A stretch of DNA of 64,000 nt from Pogona vitticeps (Eukaryota; Chordata; Lepidosauria; Squamata; Agamidae), in NCBI RefSeq assembly GCF_051106095.1, contig NC_135783.1, positions 58,499,447-58,563,446 of the forward strand, given 5' to 3'. This document shows positions 40,460 through 50,461 of the stretch, one piece after another. Made by a program: the position numbers and the translations under genes. The notes under the pieces are model-generated. The model had not been told where the DNA came from. It saw only the letters and a program-made list of their open reading frames with translations, and did not search any database. Positions within the stretch are counted from its first letter, which is position 1, and every line of letters begins with the position of its first letter.

Positions 40460-41515
40460 AAGAGAAGGTGGAAACAGTAAACTGAAGACCTATACGGAAA
40501 AGATCAAAAGATGACAGACTCCTGTGAAGAGGAATCCTATTATGAAGAATCTGCAGTCCTAGAAAGTGAAGTGAAAGCTGCCGAAAGCACTAGAACAAAA
40601 TAAATCACCAGGGGTAGAGAGGATATTGATAGAACTATTTCAAGCCACAGAAACTGATTCTGTCAAATTTCTAACAAGAATATGCCAGCAAATATGGAAA
40701 ATAAAACAACGGCCCACAAACTGGAAATGCCTCACTAAATACAGATGAAGGACGACCGAAACATCTAAAGATATGCAATGATAGTGTCTTATTGACAGGA
40801 AAGCTCCAATCACTTGGAATTATTTTTAGTAAAAGAACGAAGTGCCAAAGCAGGACTATAATTGAATGGTAAGGATAAAAAATTAATGACTACAGAAGAA
40901 CTATATAGCTTTCATCCTGACAATGAAGAAATTTAAATACTGTAGTGAAAGATTTTGTACACCTTGGTTCAACTATAAATCCAAACAGAGGTTGCAGCCA
41001 AGAAATCAGAAGAAGACTGAGACTCAGAAGGTCTGTAATGAAACAATTTGAAAAGATTAAGTGCAAGAATGTGTCACTTGAGACCAATACTAAGATAATC
41101 CACACTCCTGTATTCCTGGTCACTATATCCTGGTGTGAAAGCTGAACAGTGAAGAAAACTGATGAGAAAAAAGTTGTCTAATTTGAAATAGGGTGCTGGG
41201 GGAATGCTTTGGACTCTCTGGACTCTCAGAAAGACAAACCGGTGGGTACTAGAGCAAATCAAGCCTGAACCATCTCTGGAGACAAAATTTTGAAACTGAG
41301 CTCTACTTCAGGGACATAATGAGAAGGCAAGATTCTCTGGAAACACCAATACTGCTGAGAAAGATTTAAGCCAGAAGTAAAAGAGAAAGACCCAATACAA
41401 GGTGGATTGACCCCCTAAAGGAAGCCAGGGAAGGGGTGCTGAGGAAAGGATATTTTGGAAATCACTAATTCAAAGGGTCACTGTGGTAAGGGAGGACTTG
41501 GCACATAACATTATT
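40460..41515 (+). mobile_element. BovB-like (RTE) LINE, degenerate internal and 3' ORF part
   Basis: Text near 40560-40740 recalls the RT region (NKSPGVDGIPIELFQ-like), and 40945-41480 the C-terminus: VKDFVHLGSTINPNRGCSQ, EIRRRLRLRRSVMKQFEKI, then WCES, CWGNALDSL. Several stops and an internal deletion. It is older and more diverged than the 5529 and 43963 copies. Confidence 0.75.
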
Positions 41516-41524
41516 TAAGATAAG

Positions 41525-42518
41525 CTTTCAGGGACTGCAGCCCACTTGTGCTCTTTTTGCTGCCACAAGGCCCTTCCTTGGATGTCCACCTCGGCTCCTT
41601 AACATCATCAGGTCCTTTCATGAGGGAATGAAAGGCACTGTAGTTTTTGATGGGTCAGGATCAGATCTCTTTGACATTCGAAGTGAAGTGAAACAGGGCT
41701 GTGTCCATGCATCAACTGACTCTGTTTGGGATATTTTTTTGCTGTCATACTGAAGCATGCTTTTGGAACCGCAACAGAAGGCACCTATCTCTGGAGTAGA
41801 TCAGATGGAAAACTCTTTAATCTCTCTAGACTGAGAGCTGCAATACAAAGATATCTGCCAGTGGGATCTGAAGGCCTTAGGAACGGATCCTTGACATTTA
41901 AGCATTCAGCCTGGAGGCAGGCAGTGCATTATGGCCTCTCCCATTTTGAAGAGACACTTGTCCAGCAGGCCGAGGCAAACTCAGGGAGCTGGACAGGGGA
42001 CAGCTTGTAGTTGTTTTCAGTGTGGAAGGGACTGTCACTCTCGAATTGACCTCCTCAGCCACACTAGACGCTGTTCCAAGACATCGGAGCATGTTACCAT
42101 AGTCCAGTGATGGCTAGCCCTTATGAGCCCAAACGGGGGGGAAAAAACACTAACCCAGTGGGCAGTGGGTGGCGGCAGCGGTGGAAGCAGAAGTGGTGGC
42201 AGAAGGGGGAATCCCAGGCACGGAGGTGCCTCCATACCCCACTCTGGATCCGTCTCCAATTGTGCCCAACGTTGCCACTGCCTATAGCTCTGGCGGCTCG
42301 CTGCTACCAGCACCAGCTGCTCCGGATCGTGGCCCGCTGCCTGTCAGGGCACTAGCTCCGTGGCTGCAGCCGCCTCCTCAGGTTTGGCTGCCAGGGATAG
42401 CGATCCAGTGACTTACAGTTCACGTACTCGCAGAGAGGGCTCTGCATGCCAGCTGTGGCACGCGTGCCATAGGTTTGCCATTGCTGCCATGGTCTCTTGA
42501 GAGTGAAGGGTGCCTACT
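41525..42518 (+). mobile_element. RTE-like LINE 3' part, split by a hAT element
   Basis: Degenerate ORF text: PPRLLNIIRSFHEGMKGTV, FDIRSEVKQGCVHA, AVILKHAFGTATEGTYLWS, ARSDGKLFNLSRLR-like, then AWRQAVHYGLSHFEETLVQ. The 3' UTR reads gccacactagacgctgttcc and accatagtc, is split by a hAT insertion, and resumes ccatggtctcttgagagtga. Frame breaks and a missing central part show that it is dead. Confidence 0.8.
42105..42486. mobile_element. hAT-type element with 8-base TSD
   Basis: Left end cagtgatggctagccc, right end gtgccataggtttgccattg then ctg (complement cagcaatggcaaacc). Duplication ccatagtc at 42097-42104 and ccatggtc at 42487-42494. GC-rich interior. It lies in the RTE LINE 3' UTR. Confidence 0.88.
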
Positions 42519-42939
42519 GGTAAGGCCGTTCCTCTGTGGCAGATGATATTTCTGGGCACTGCAAAGTACATGAAAAACAGTCGAAAGAACAATTTTTTTG
42601 CCTTCTGCTACATCATCCCCAGCACCAGTGGAGCCGAGATAAGGGTAGACATAAAACTCACAGCACACACACACAACGTATCATAAAGTTTATGGAGCCA
42701 AATTTTCACAAAAAAACAGAAGTCAGGCTTTTAACTTATTTGAAATCGGCAATCCTTTAAAAAAAAATCTCAGTAAATTTGCAAAAAGAGATTTATGTGT
42801 TAAAGGGGCTCTTCATCCCGCCCCTGGGGGAATACATTTCTTCCCTCTTCCTTGGATTTCTTCCCCGTTTTGAGGGTTCTGTGAATATTTTCTAAATAAG
42901 ACCCTAAAAACCAGAAAGCTGAATCGCCAAGGAAGAACT

Positions 42940-43740
42940 CCGTGTGCCACCCGGAGCCCTCTTTTGCCGAACTAGGGACCCCAAGCAGGACAAGGCCCAT
43001 TCCCCCCCCCCCCCCCCGCTGAGCAATTCCCCATTCCAGAGGGACTACTCAGGTATCCCAACTGAAAACAATGACACCCTCTCCTATTGTTCCGTGGATC
43101 TCCCCCCCGCCCGCCGCCGCCGCCGCAGACATTTTCCCCCCGTTTTCATGGTGAAGCAGACCTTTGAGAAGCCCTTCCGTCTTTCCTCCCCCCCCCCCCT
43201 CATCCCTACTCCATGTGTCCGTCTCTTGCCCAGTCTGTCATCGCGCGACGGTCCTCAGTCTAAGCGCAACGAAAATGCTGCAGCCATTGTGAGTCTGCGA
43301 GCTGTGCAAAGGGGAGGGCCGGCACATTGCAAAGGTTCATGGGGGAACCGCTCTCCGTAGAGGCCCGCTGGAGTTGGGCCGGGGGACGGAGGGAGGGGGG
43401 AAGCGATTGTGGAGAAACTAGAGCTAGGGTGAAAGTAATGGACGTTGACTTAATTAATTGGGATCTTCGAAGCGTGGATAAAGCGGGCAGAGTCAACTAG
43501 ATGCATTCTTGCTGCAACCTGTCGCGAGCTACACTTGCAGGGAGCTGCCTCTCACACCACCCCGAACCCCAGAGCAGAGCAGACCGAAACGCCACGCGAT
43601 CGAGCGAGCAGAAGGAGGTGAGCGGACGGCGGCCTTAGCTGCTGTAGAACAACCGTTTTGTGTTGTTTTGTTTTTACAAGAGGGGCCTATCAGTGTGTTG
43701 GACATTGCTGGGAAAGTTACTTGTGAAAAGGAATTGTGAG
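42940..43740 (+). promoter_or_regulatory. Orphan CpG island between GGPS1 and TBCE
   Basis: GC-rich stretch with CCG repeats (43105-43130), CpG-dense text at 43230-43420 and 43555-43640, and a possible donor gcagaaggag then GTGAGC at 43618. AATAAA follows near 43840. No gene is known to me at this place in the human block. It may be a second TBCE promoter or the start of a non-coding RNA on the plus strand. C runs at 42999-43018 may be assembly-sensitive. Confidence 0.5.
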
Positions 43741-43962
43741 ACTCCTCCCTCCGCACTCCTAGCTACCATTATAGTTAACAAGCTTAATCATCGGTGTTTG
43801 TATCTTTTTGTGAGGCCCCCAAAATGGAGTTGATGTTGCAATAAATACTGAACCATTTGATTTACCTCAACCGACTCGTCCTTTATTTGAAGAACAGACA
43901 CCCCCGAAAACTGAACCCTCACACTTTTGCCTTTCTGTTCCCACCCTAGCAGGTGTGTAAAC

Positions 43963-44180
43963 ATCTTGTTGTTGTTTAGTCGTGTCTGACTCTTTGTGAC
44001 CCCATGGACCAGAGCACGCCAGGCCCTCCTGTCTTCCACTGCCTCCTGGAGTTGGGTCAAATTCATGTTGGCAGCTTCGATGACACTGTCCAACCATCTC
44101 ATCCTCTGTTGTCCCCTTCTCCTCTTGCCTTCCCACTTTCCCAGCATCAGGGGCTTTTCTAGGGAGTCTTCTCTAAACAC
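43963..44180 (-). mobile_element. BovB (RTE) LINE 3' fragment
   Basis: Plus strand tagtcgtgtctgactctttg and tgaccccatggaccagagca. The minus strand reads the ORF end DSLEKPLMLGKWEGKRRRG then [19 protein letters not shown] and WRALVHGVTKSQT. 5' truncated, better preserved than the copy at 40460. Confidence 0.92.
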
Positions 44181-44289
44181 CTACTTACTCAATAAACACT
44201 TAATGTACTTGAAGGAGTGGGCGTTTATGTAAAGCATAACCTATAATTTTTAAGGTACCACAAGACTTCTTTTTGCTGGAAAAGTGTAT

Positions 44290-46000
44290 CAGGGATACCC
44301 CTACCCCCTTCCACTTTTGAAAAGAAAACAAACTCTTCCTTGCCTATTTTCAGAAGTAAAAAAAAAATCTAGTTCCTTCTTGGGGGAAGGTTACAAGTTC
44401 TTGACCTGTTACACAAAGCCCACTCGCTTCCCATCCACCTCTTTATCACCTCAATAGTGACCTCAAAGTATCAAGTCCAGCACATGAGCTGTGTGGAACT
44501 CCTGCACCATTACATCACACACCAGAAGTATAAAAGTAACTAAAACTATACACCACAAAAGGAGTGAAGTTATATCTTCTTTATTTAAAGTTGTAATACA
44601 GTTATAAAGGGGGGGGAGATTTCTATGACATTTCACATTTTCTCTGCAACCTACATTTAAACCCATAAGCTATTTCAAACATGTTTATGAGTAATCTGGC
44701 CTTCCTCAGTCCCAGAGATTGGGACTTCAATCTGCCACTGCACCTCCTGGGAGAAGAGCTAGCCTGTGTCGTCTTGGGTCAACTGCACAGTTCCATACCA
44801 CCCTTAGAAGACAATAGCAAACCAGCTTTGAGTATTCCTAAAAAACTCCGGAAAAGATCGCCGTAACTTGAAATAAATCTAATGACATGTCACTTATTAT
44901 CATCTAAGCATTGTGCTGCACATGCTTACAAGAGTTGTCAGGTTCCAGGACTCCAACTACAGTCCAATGGAGTAGCTATGTTTCTGTAGGGGAGACCACT
45001 AATCTCAAGGCAAGCAACACTGAAGGAAATAGTTGGATTCCTATGATAGCATCTTATGCGTGAGGCACCTCTACTCTTGCCCAAGAGTCCTCTCCGAGTC
45101 AAAATTGTCTGTGTTCTGAATGGTATAATGGGCTGTGTTCACGCATTGGCTTCTCCCTTTCTGGTGCACCAGCATGGGGCTCCATCATGCCATTTGGAGC
45201 AAGGCAGAGAGTAGACCACCCATATCATGAGGCATTTGCTTATGGCTGCACCATTAATAGCAATGGTACGAAGACTAGGGAGAAAAATCCCTCTCCCAAA
45301 CCATGGCTGCCCTGCCCCTGGAAATTACAAGGATCTGCCCGTTTTGTAGTCTCAGGTTTTGGCTGCAAGATCTCAGGAAATGGGGTCGTGCTAATGTGGC
45401 AACAGCACTCGAAGCAAGAAATAATGCATATCAAATTAAAATGATTTTCTAAAGTTACTGTTTACTTGTTGATCAGCTACAGATGTTGATCGAGTGTTGG
45501 CTTATGATTCATAAGACAAGTGCTTCAAGCACATTTTTGTCTATCCTTCTGACTGGATCTGGTGCTTCATGCTGAAGTCTTAATTTTTATATAAAATATT
45601 TTAAATTGGGAGCACGAACTAATGGTCATAATTTGGGACCATGGTCAGTGCACTTGTACTGTTTTAAATAACTGCATGATAAGACCAAGGGACTGAATAT
45701 AGGGATGTTATTAGTTAAATTCAGGGCCAGGCATAGACATTTGTAAAGTTGTAAAACGAACATTAAGGGGGTGGAATAAATTTAATTCACAGAGTTTTCC
45801 TCTGCTCCCCAAAACATTAATAACTGAGGTAGGGCCAGAGATAAATACTTGCCATATTCTACAGTGTATCCTATAGATTTATGAATGCATTTCCCTTTCC
45901 CACCTTTGTGTTTTGCTGCATTTACAAGTGAGTAAATTTGTCTAGCCTGATCCTATCCACATAGGAGTGAGTGCCACTGATTTCAATTATCTGTTCAGCT
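44290..46000. other. Spacer, nothing recognised
   Basis: About 1.7 kb without a recognisable gene or repeat. Short frames here lack family resemblance. Confidence 0.45.
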
Positions 46001-46002
46001 TA

Positions 46003-46070
46003 ATAATTGTATACTGTCAAGTCAATTGTGACTTACCCTGACCCTTTCCAAGGTTTTCTAGCTACATGAG
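46003..46070 (-). repeat. SINE/LINE tail fragment, reversed
   Basis: The text actgtcaagtcaattgtgac then ttaccctgaccctttcca is of the same type as 3664-3740. Confidence 0.5.
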
Positions 46071-46074
46071 AAAA

Positions 46075-46460
46075 ATATACTTTGGTATTGTTGCCCCTAT
46101 GCTCTGGAATTCCCTTCCTAAATCCTTACAAAGTATAACATCCTTGCAGGGATTCAAGAGGGGATGTTAGACAGAATGCTGGGGAGGATGAGATGGATTG
46201 GTGAGAAGATGATCCCTTGTGATCAGCCCTAGTAAGCAATCTGGCTGCTGCATTTTGGACCTGCTAAAGTTTCCAGACATTTTCCAGATGTAGCCTATGT
46301 AAAATGTGTGTTTGCTGTCATGTTGAGAGCACATGTATACTATCTACAACTGCAATAGATAAATGTACGTGCAGTGTATTTCACCAATGTGGAATTAGTG
46401 ACAATTCCTAAAGCTTTAAAGACTATGAACCTAGACTGCCACCTGCAGGTTATTGTAATA
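46075..46460 (+). repeat. L2-type LINE fragments
   Basis: tgctctggaattcccttcct resembles the L2 ORF end (LWNSLP). The text at 46230-46300 (caatctggctgctgcatttt, ggacctgctaaagtttccag) is typical of L2 copies in squamates. Confidence 0.6.
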
Positions 46461-46794
46461 CCCATCTAGCCTTACAATATTAACAAAGGAGTACATGCTG
46501 CTGTTTCTTTGCCTTCCCTTCATATACTGTATAATATGGACTTTATTAGGATTGTGTTCTGCTGCTATTCTCTCCCTGCCATCCCCATAATTTTTAATGT
46601 AGAGATTAGAATAACAATTTCCCTTCCCTACATTAATTTCTCTAAAATATGACTAAACATCCATGTTCTTTTAACAGATTTTCCAGTGCATGCATAACTT
46701 TGTTTTATTTTGAAACCTCGAACATTTTCTCCTGTTTCTGCATTTACTTCTTCTTTAAAGGGTTTTTAAGACACACACATGGCTGGAGTTTCAC

Positions 46795-46970
46795 TAACTG
46801 CCAGTATAGTGGATAGAATGTGGGACTTGGGAGACCTGGGTTCAAATTCCGGTTCTGTCATAGAAATCGATTGTGGGGGTGCCACTGGTAAAACCATTCC
46901 TTACTATATCTCACATATCTTGAAAAACTCTTACCAGTTACCATAAGTTAGAACTGACTTGATGACACAT
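46795..46970 (+). repeat. tRNA-derived SINE
   Basis: Head cagtatagtggatagaatgt, B box gggttcaaattcc, tail gttagaactgacttgatgac. Same type as 14430-14620. Confidence 0.75.
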
Positions 46971-46979
46971 AATAGAGCC

Positions 46980-48155
46980 TCATTATGACAGATATTAAAT
47001 TCTTCACATCAGCTGTCACTTCATCATCAGTTTAAAACACAAACAGGCAACCTGCATCCCTAGAGCCAGGTGCACCCTTCAGCTTAAATTCATGCTATGT
47101 AAGTGAACATGCAAGTTCAGGAGGGAAAAGGAAAAATGGTATACTCTGCTGTTACTTGTATGCACTTCATCAGATTTCCTGCAAAGAATGCTGCTGTCAA
47201 CCAAAACTACCTTGCTTTAAATAATGTTTAATAACTGAGAAGTATTATCCCTCGTAAGAACAATTGTGCTGGATCACACCAAAGATCTTGTACAGCATTG
47301 TTTTCACAGTAACTACCAAGGAGGATGCCAACAAATTATATTTATGGGCATATGTTCTCTAAAACTGAAGGCAATGCATACATAGCCATTGTGATTCACA
47401 GCCTCCTCCATCAATCTTTATCCTCTTTAAAAACTGTTCGGGCTAGGTGCCGTCACTAAATATATCTCAGGGTACTGAATTTTCAGTCATGTGAAATCCT
47501 TTTCTTCCCAACCATCCTGAATCTATTTCTGGTGGATGTCCCAGGTTTTAGTTCCGAGATAAGGAAAACTATTATCAAGACACATTGGCCGAAATCTTAC
47601 TTGTGCAGCTATATCAGAAGGTAGATGATGTCATCAACACTTTTAGTAAAAACACTTCCTACTCTCCCATGGCTTCTAGAGATAGCAGCAGTCAATATTT
47701 AAAGACCCCATTTAGCAGCATCCACATGATGAAAGGGACTACATTGGAGACACACGACAGTAGTAGTATTTTCTTAAAATTGTCTCTGATGATGATGCTA
47801 TCAGTCTTCCATGGGTATCATTGTGCAAGGAGGATTTCAGACTGTTACACAATTTTATAATGGCAAATCCAGATATCTGCATCCAGCAGTAGGATATACA
47901 ATCCACTATGAGCAGTTCACTACCTATTCTGCCACCACAATGTTTTTAATCCTAGATTGCAATATGTATTATCCACTGCTGTGGCAATCACTGGTACTAC
48001 AGACACAATGAGTTGTGATTTAGGACCATAATCTGCTGATAAGATGACATGGCAGGATTACACGTCAGGTGAAGCTGTCAGCCAAGATCCTACCATTACA
48101 CAAGATTTGCTTGCAGGTTAGGAGAGCTATGTGTTGTTGATATTCAAGATCTCTT
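46980..48155. other. Spacer, nothing recognised
   Basis: A reading frame of 91 codons at 47585-47860 has no resemblance I can name. No splice context or repeat was found. Confidence 0.4.
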
Positions 48156-48160
48156 GCAAT

Positions 48161-48662
48161 TAGGGATGGGCACTTCATCTTTTAGACCAGATGGGCGGGT
48201 ATAAATCAAATAAATAAATCTTCATGAGAAACGAAGTGTGGCACCACAGGTAGTGCAGATTCCCACACTGCATTCCCAGAACTGGCCAGTCCACTTACTA
48301 GGCTCCATGTGGCACAGGGTCTACCATCAGTGCTGGCACACCAATCTAGGAAGAAGCCTGCCCAGCTCTTCCCCACTTCCTCACAAAGTTGACCATGCAT
48401 TGGCTGAGTGGGGAGACTCCATGCCACAGTGATCAATTGCCTCGGAAGGTGTACCCTCCCACCGAATCAGGCATCCACTTACTGCTTGTGACATGGCAAG
48501 TGCAGCCATCATCCTTTACGCTGCATCAATCACAGAAGTAGCCCAGCCGGTGCTTCCCCACCTCCCTGCACTGTTGACCAATCCGGGGAGGGATTGGCCA
48601 CCTTTGGTGGCGAGCTTCACATTCGTCTTTCCCAGGAGACAAATATGAAGCTCCCATCTCTA
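48161..48662. mobile_element. hAT-type element (TAGGGATGGGCAC ends)
   Basis: Left tagggatgggcacttcat, right gaagctcccatctcta, near complements. The flanks cttgcaat and gctagaat are only loosely alike. It contains a short L2-type tail (48181-48222) as a nested piece. Confidence 0.7.
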
Positions 48663-49413
48663 GCTAGAATCCAACTGCAAAAGTAAATTTGTTACACCCA
48701 TTCCCCAAAGCTCAAGACTTCTAATTGTATCCATTAAAAAAATTCCATACTTCTAACTTCCTGAAACCTCACCCTAGAGCCATCTGGACATCTAAGGAAT
48801 TTAATATTTAGCAGACTGAAGATGTTAGGCCATTCCAATTCATGCAAAAATAAATTCCATTCTATGGTGAGATTCTTTGACTCAGCGGCCTCTGCCCATT
48901 TCTACATGAATGCAGTTTAACTATTTGTTTTAAATATAAGAAAAGGAGTAATCTGATTATCATGTCTACTTTCCCATATAATACATTTCAGTGGTACCCA
49001 TACATCAGCAAAATAAAAAAAACCCTGTTCAGCTAGGATGTTTTTGTAGCAATTCCTCATTACTATTTAGGCCATGAATTAGTTTACCTGCTTCCCACAC
49101 CTATCTGACAAATATTTTTAAACTAAAGCATTCATTAATTGTCCAAAGGATAAAGGACATGAAATGTAAGAAAATGTAGAAATATATGCCTGGACAAAAC
49201 AGAACAGGATTAAATAATTAAAACAAAAGAGCCAGAATTTTATGTCTTTCTGTAGCACTTTTTGGGAATGTCTCTTACAGTCACAATTAAAATAAAACCA
49301 CAGTCAAATAGCATAATACAATGCATGATCCATAAAAACCTTTTTCATTGGAGGTTTGTAGCAATAAGCAATATTGCATAAGATGGTAAAAATGATCCAA
49401 CGATCATTTAGAG

Positions 49414-49549
49414 CCTAGGTTCCCAACCTTTGTTACTCGGATGTTTTTGAATTGCAACTCCCAGAAACCCCAGCCAGCACAGTTGGTGGTGAAAGCTTCT
49501 GGGAGTTGCAGTCCACAACTCCTGAGTAAGCCAAGGTTGAGAACCAGTG
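49414..49549. mobile_element. Short palindromic hAT-type MITE, copy 2, with TSD
   Basis: Ends ctaggttcccaaccttt and ccaaggttgagaaccagtg, inner arms caactcccagaaaccc and its partner. Duplication atttagag at 49406-49413 and 49550-49557. Confidence 0.82.
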
Positions 49550-49699
49550 ATTTAGAGCACATCCTAGCCCCTGGCCTACCCACTTATCCTTAAAATATGT
49601 TTTACAGCAGTTCCTATGCAACAAAGACATTTTAGAATGAAGTATGGTTTTCTTGTTCATGCCAAAATTATTTCCAGTAAAACATAATTGTCAATTATA

Positions 49700-50461
49700 T
49701 CAATTCTCACTGTCCTTGAATGTGTTACTTAAATATTCAATCAGTGCCACAAGCTCAGGGTTGCCCCCAAGCAATTCAATTTGTTTATATGCTTCACATT
49801 CAAGCTCTTTTAGTGTTTTACGTGTATATTCAAAGGAACCAACTTTCTCAAGATAATGTACACAATACTTTTTAATATCCACATTCTCAGTCCGCTGTCG
49901 CAGAATATTCTGCACCTGTCTGCTTTCTGGTCTAGACCATATGGCATGTATAGTTGGGAATGAGAACTTCCCTTCAGTGAGGTCTTCACAAAAACTTTTG
50001 TTCTCACTATATTCTTTGGACTGTAAGTTTGCATAGTCATCACGAATTTGGAAGAAGAGCCCAAGAGTGTTAAGGAGTGGTTTTAAATCTTTTTTGTAAC
50101 TGGAGAACAACTGCATGAGGCCCACAGCTAGTCCAAAGAGACCACCTGTCTTTTGCAGAACCATGGCTTTATACTCTGCTTCTGTAGGACAGGTGTAAGT
50201 ATCTCTCCAGTAAATATCCAAGCCTTGGCCTTTGTGGAGTTCCAACAGTTGGCGGGTGAACACTGTTACAGCATCTGGATGATCAAGAGTTAAAACCTTT
50301 TGCAAGCCAAGAAAATACACAAAGTTCGCACAGTTTATTACAGATGGTATTCCATAGATGCTATGGGCCACTGGAAAACCTCGACGCAGTTTTGAATTGT
50401 CTTCTATGTCATCTATAAGCAAGCTTGCATTATGTAACATTTCTGTCACTTCTATGATAAC
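49700..50461 (-). CDS. GGPS1: GGPS1 coding exon 3 (main exon, stop)
   Basis: Acceptor ttttcattag. Begins VIIEVTEMLHNASLLIDDI, contains both aspartate-rich motifs and ends FKDSEN then TGA at 49702-49700. 254 codons including the stop, phase 0 start. Confidence 0.97.
   Translation of the reverse strand, partial: VIIEVTEMLHNASLLIDDIEDNSKLRRGFPVAHSIYGIPSVINCANFVYFLGLQKVLTLDHPDAVTVFTRQLLELHKGQGLDIYWRDTYTCPTEAEYKAMVLQKTGGLFGLAVGLMQLFSSYKKDLKPLLNTLGLFFQIRDDYANLQSKEYSENKSFCEDLTEGKFSFPTIHAIWSRPESRQVQNILRQRTENVDIKKYCVHYLEKVGSFEYTRKTLKELECEAYKQIELLGGNPELVALIEYLSNTFKDSEN

Noticed and set aside
47585-47860. 91-codon frame between the spacer repeats
   Set aside because: No homology, promoter or splice context. 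The length is within chance for 64 kb.
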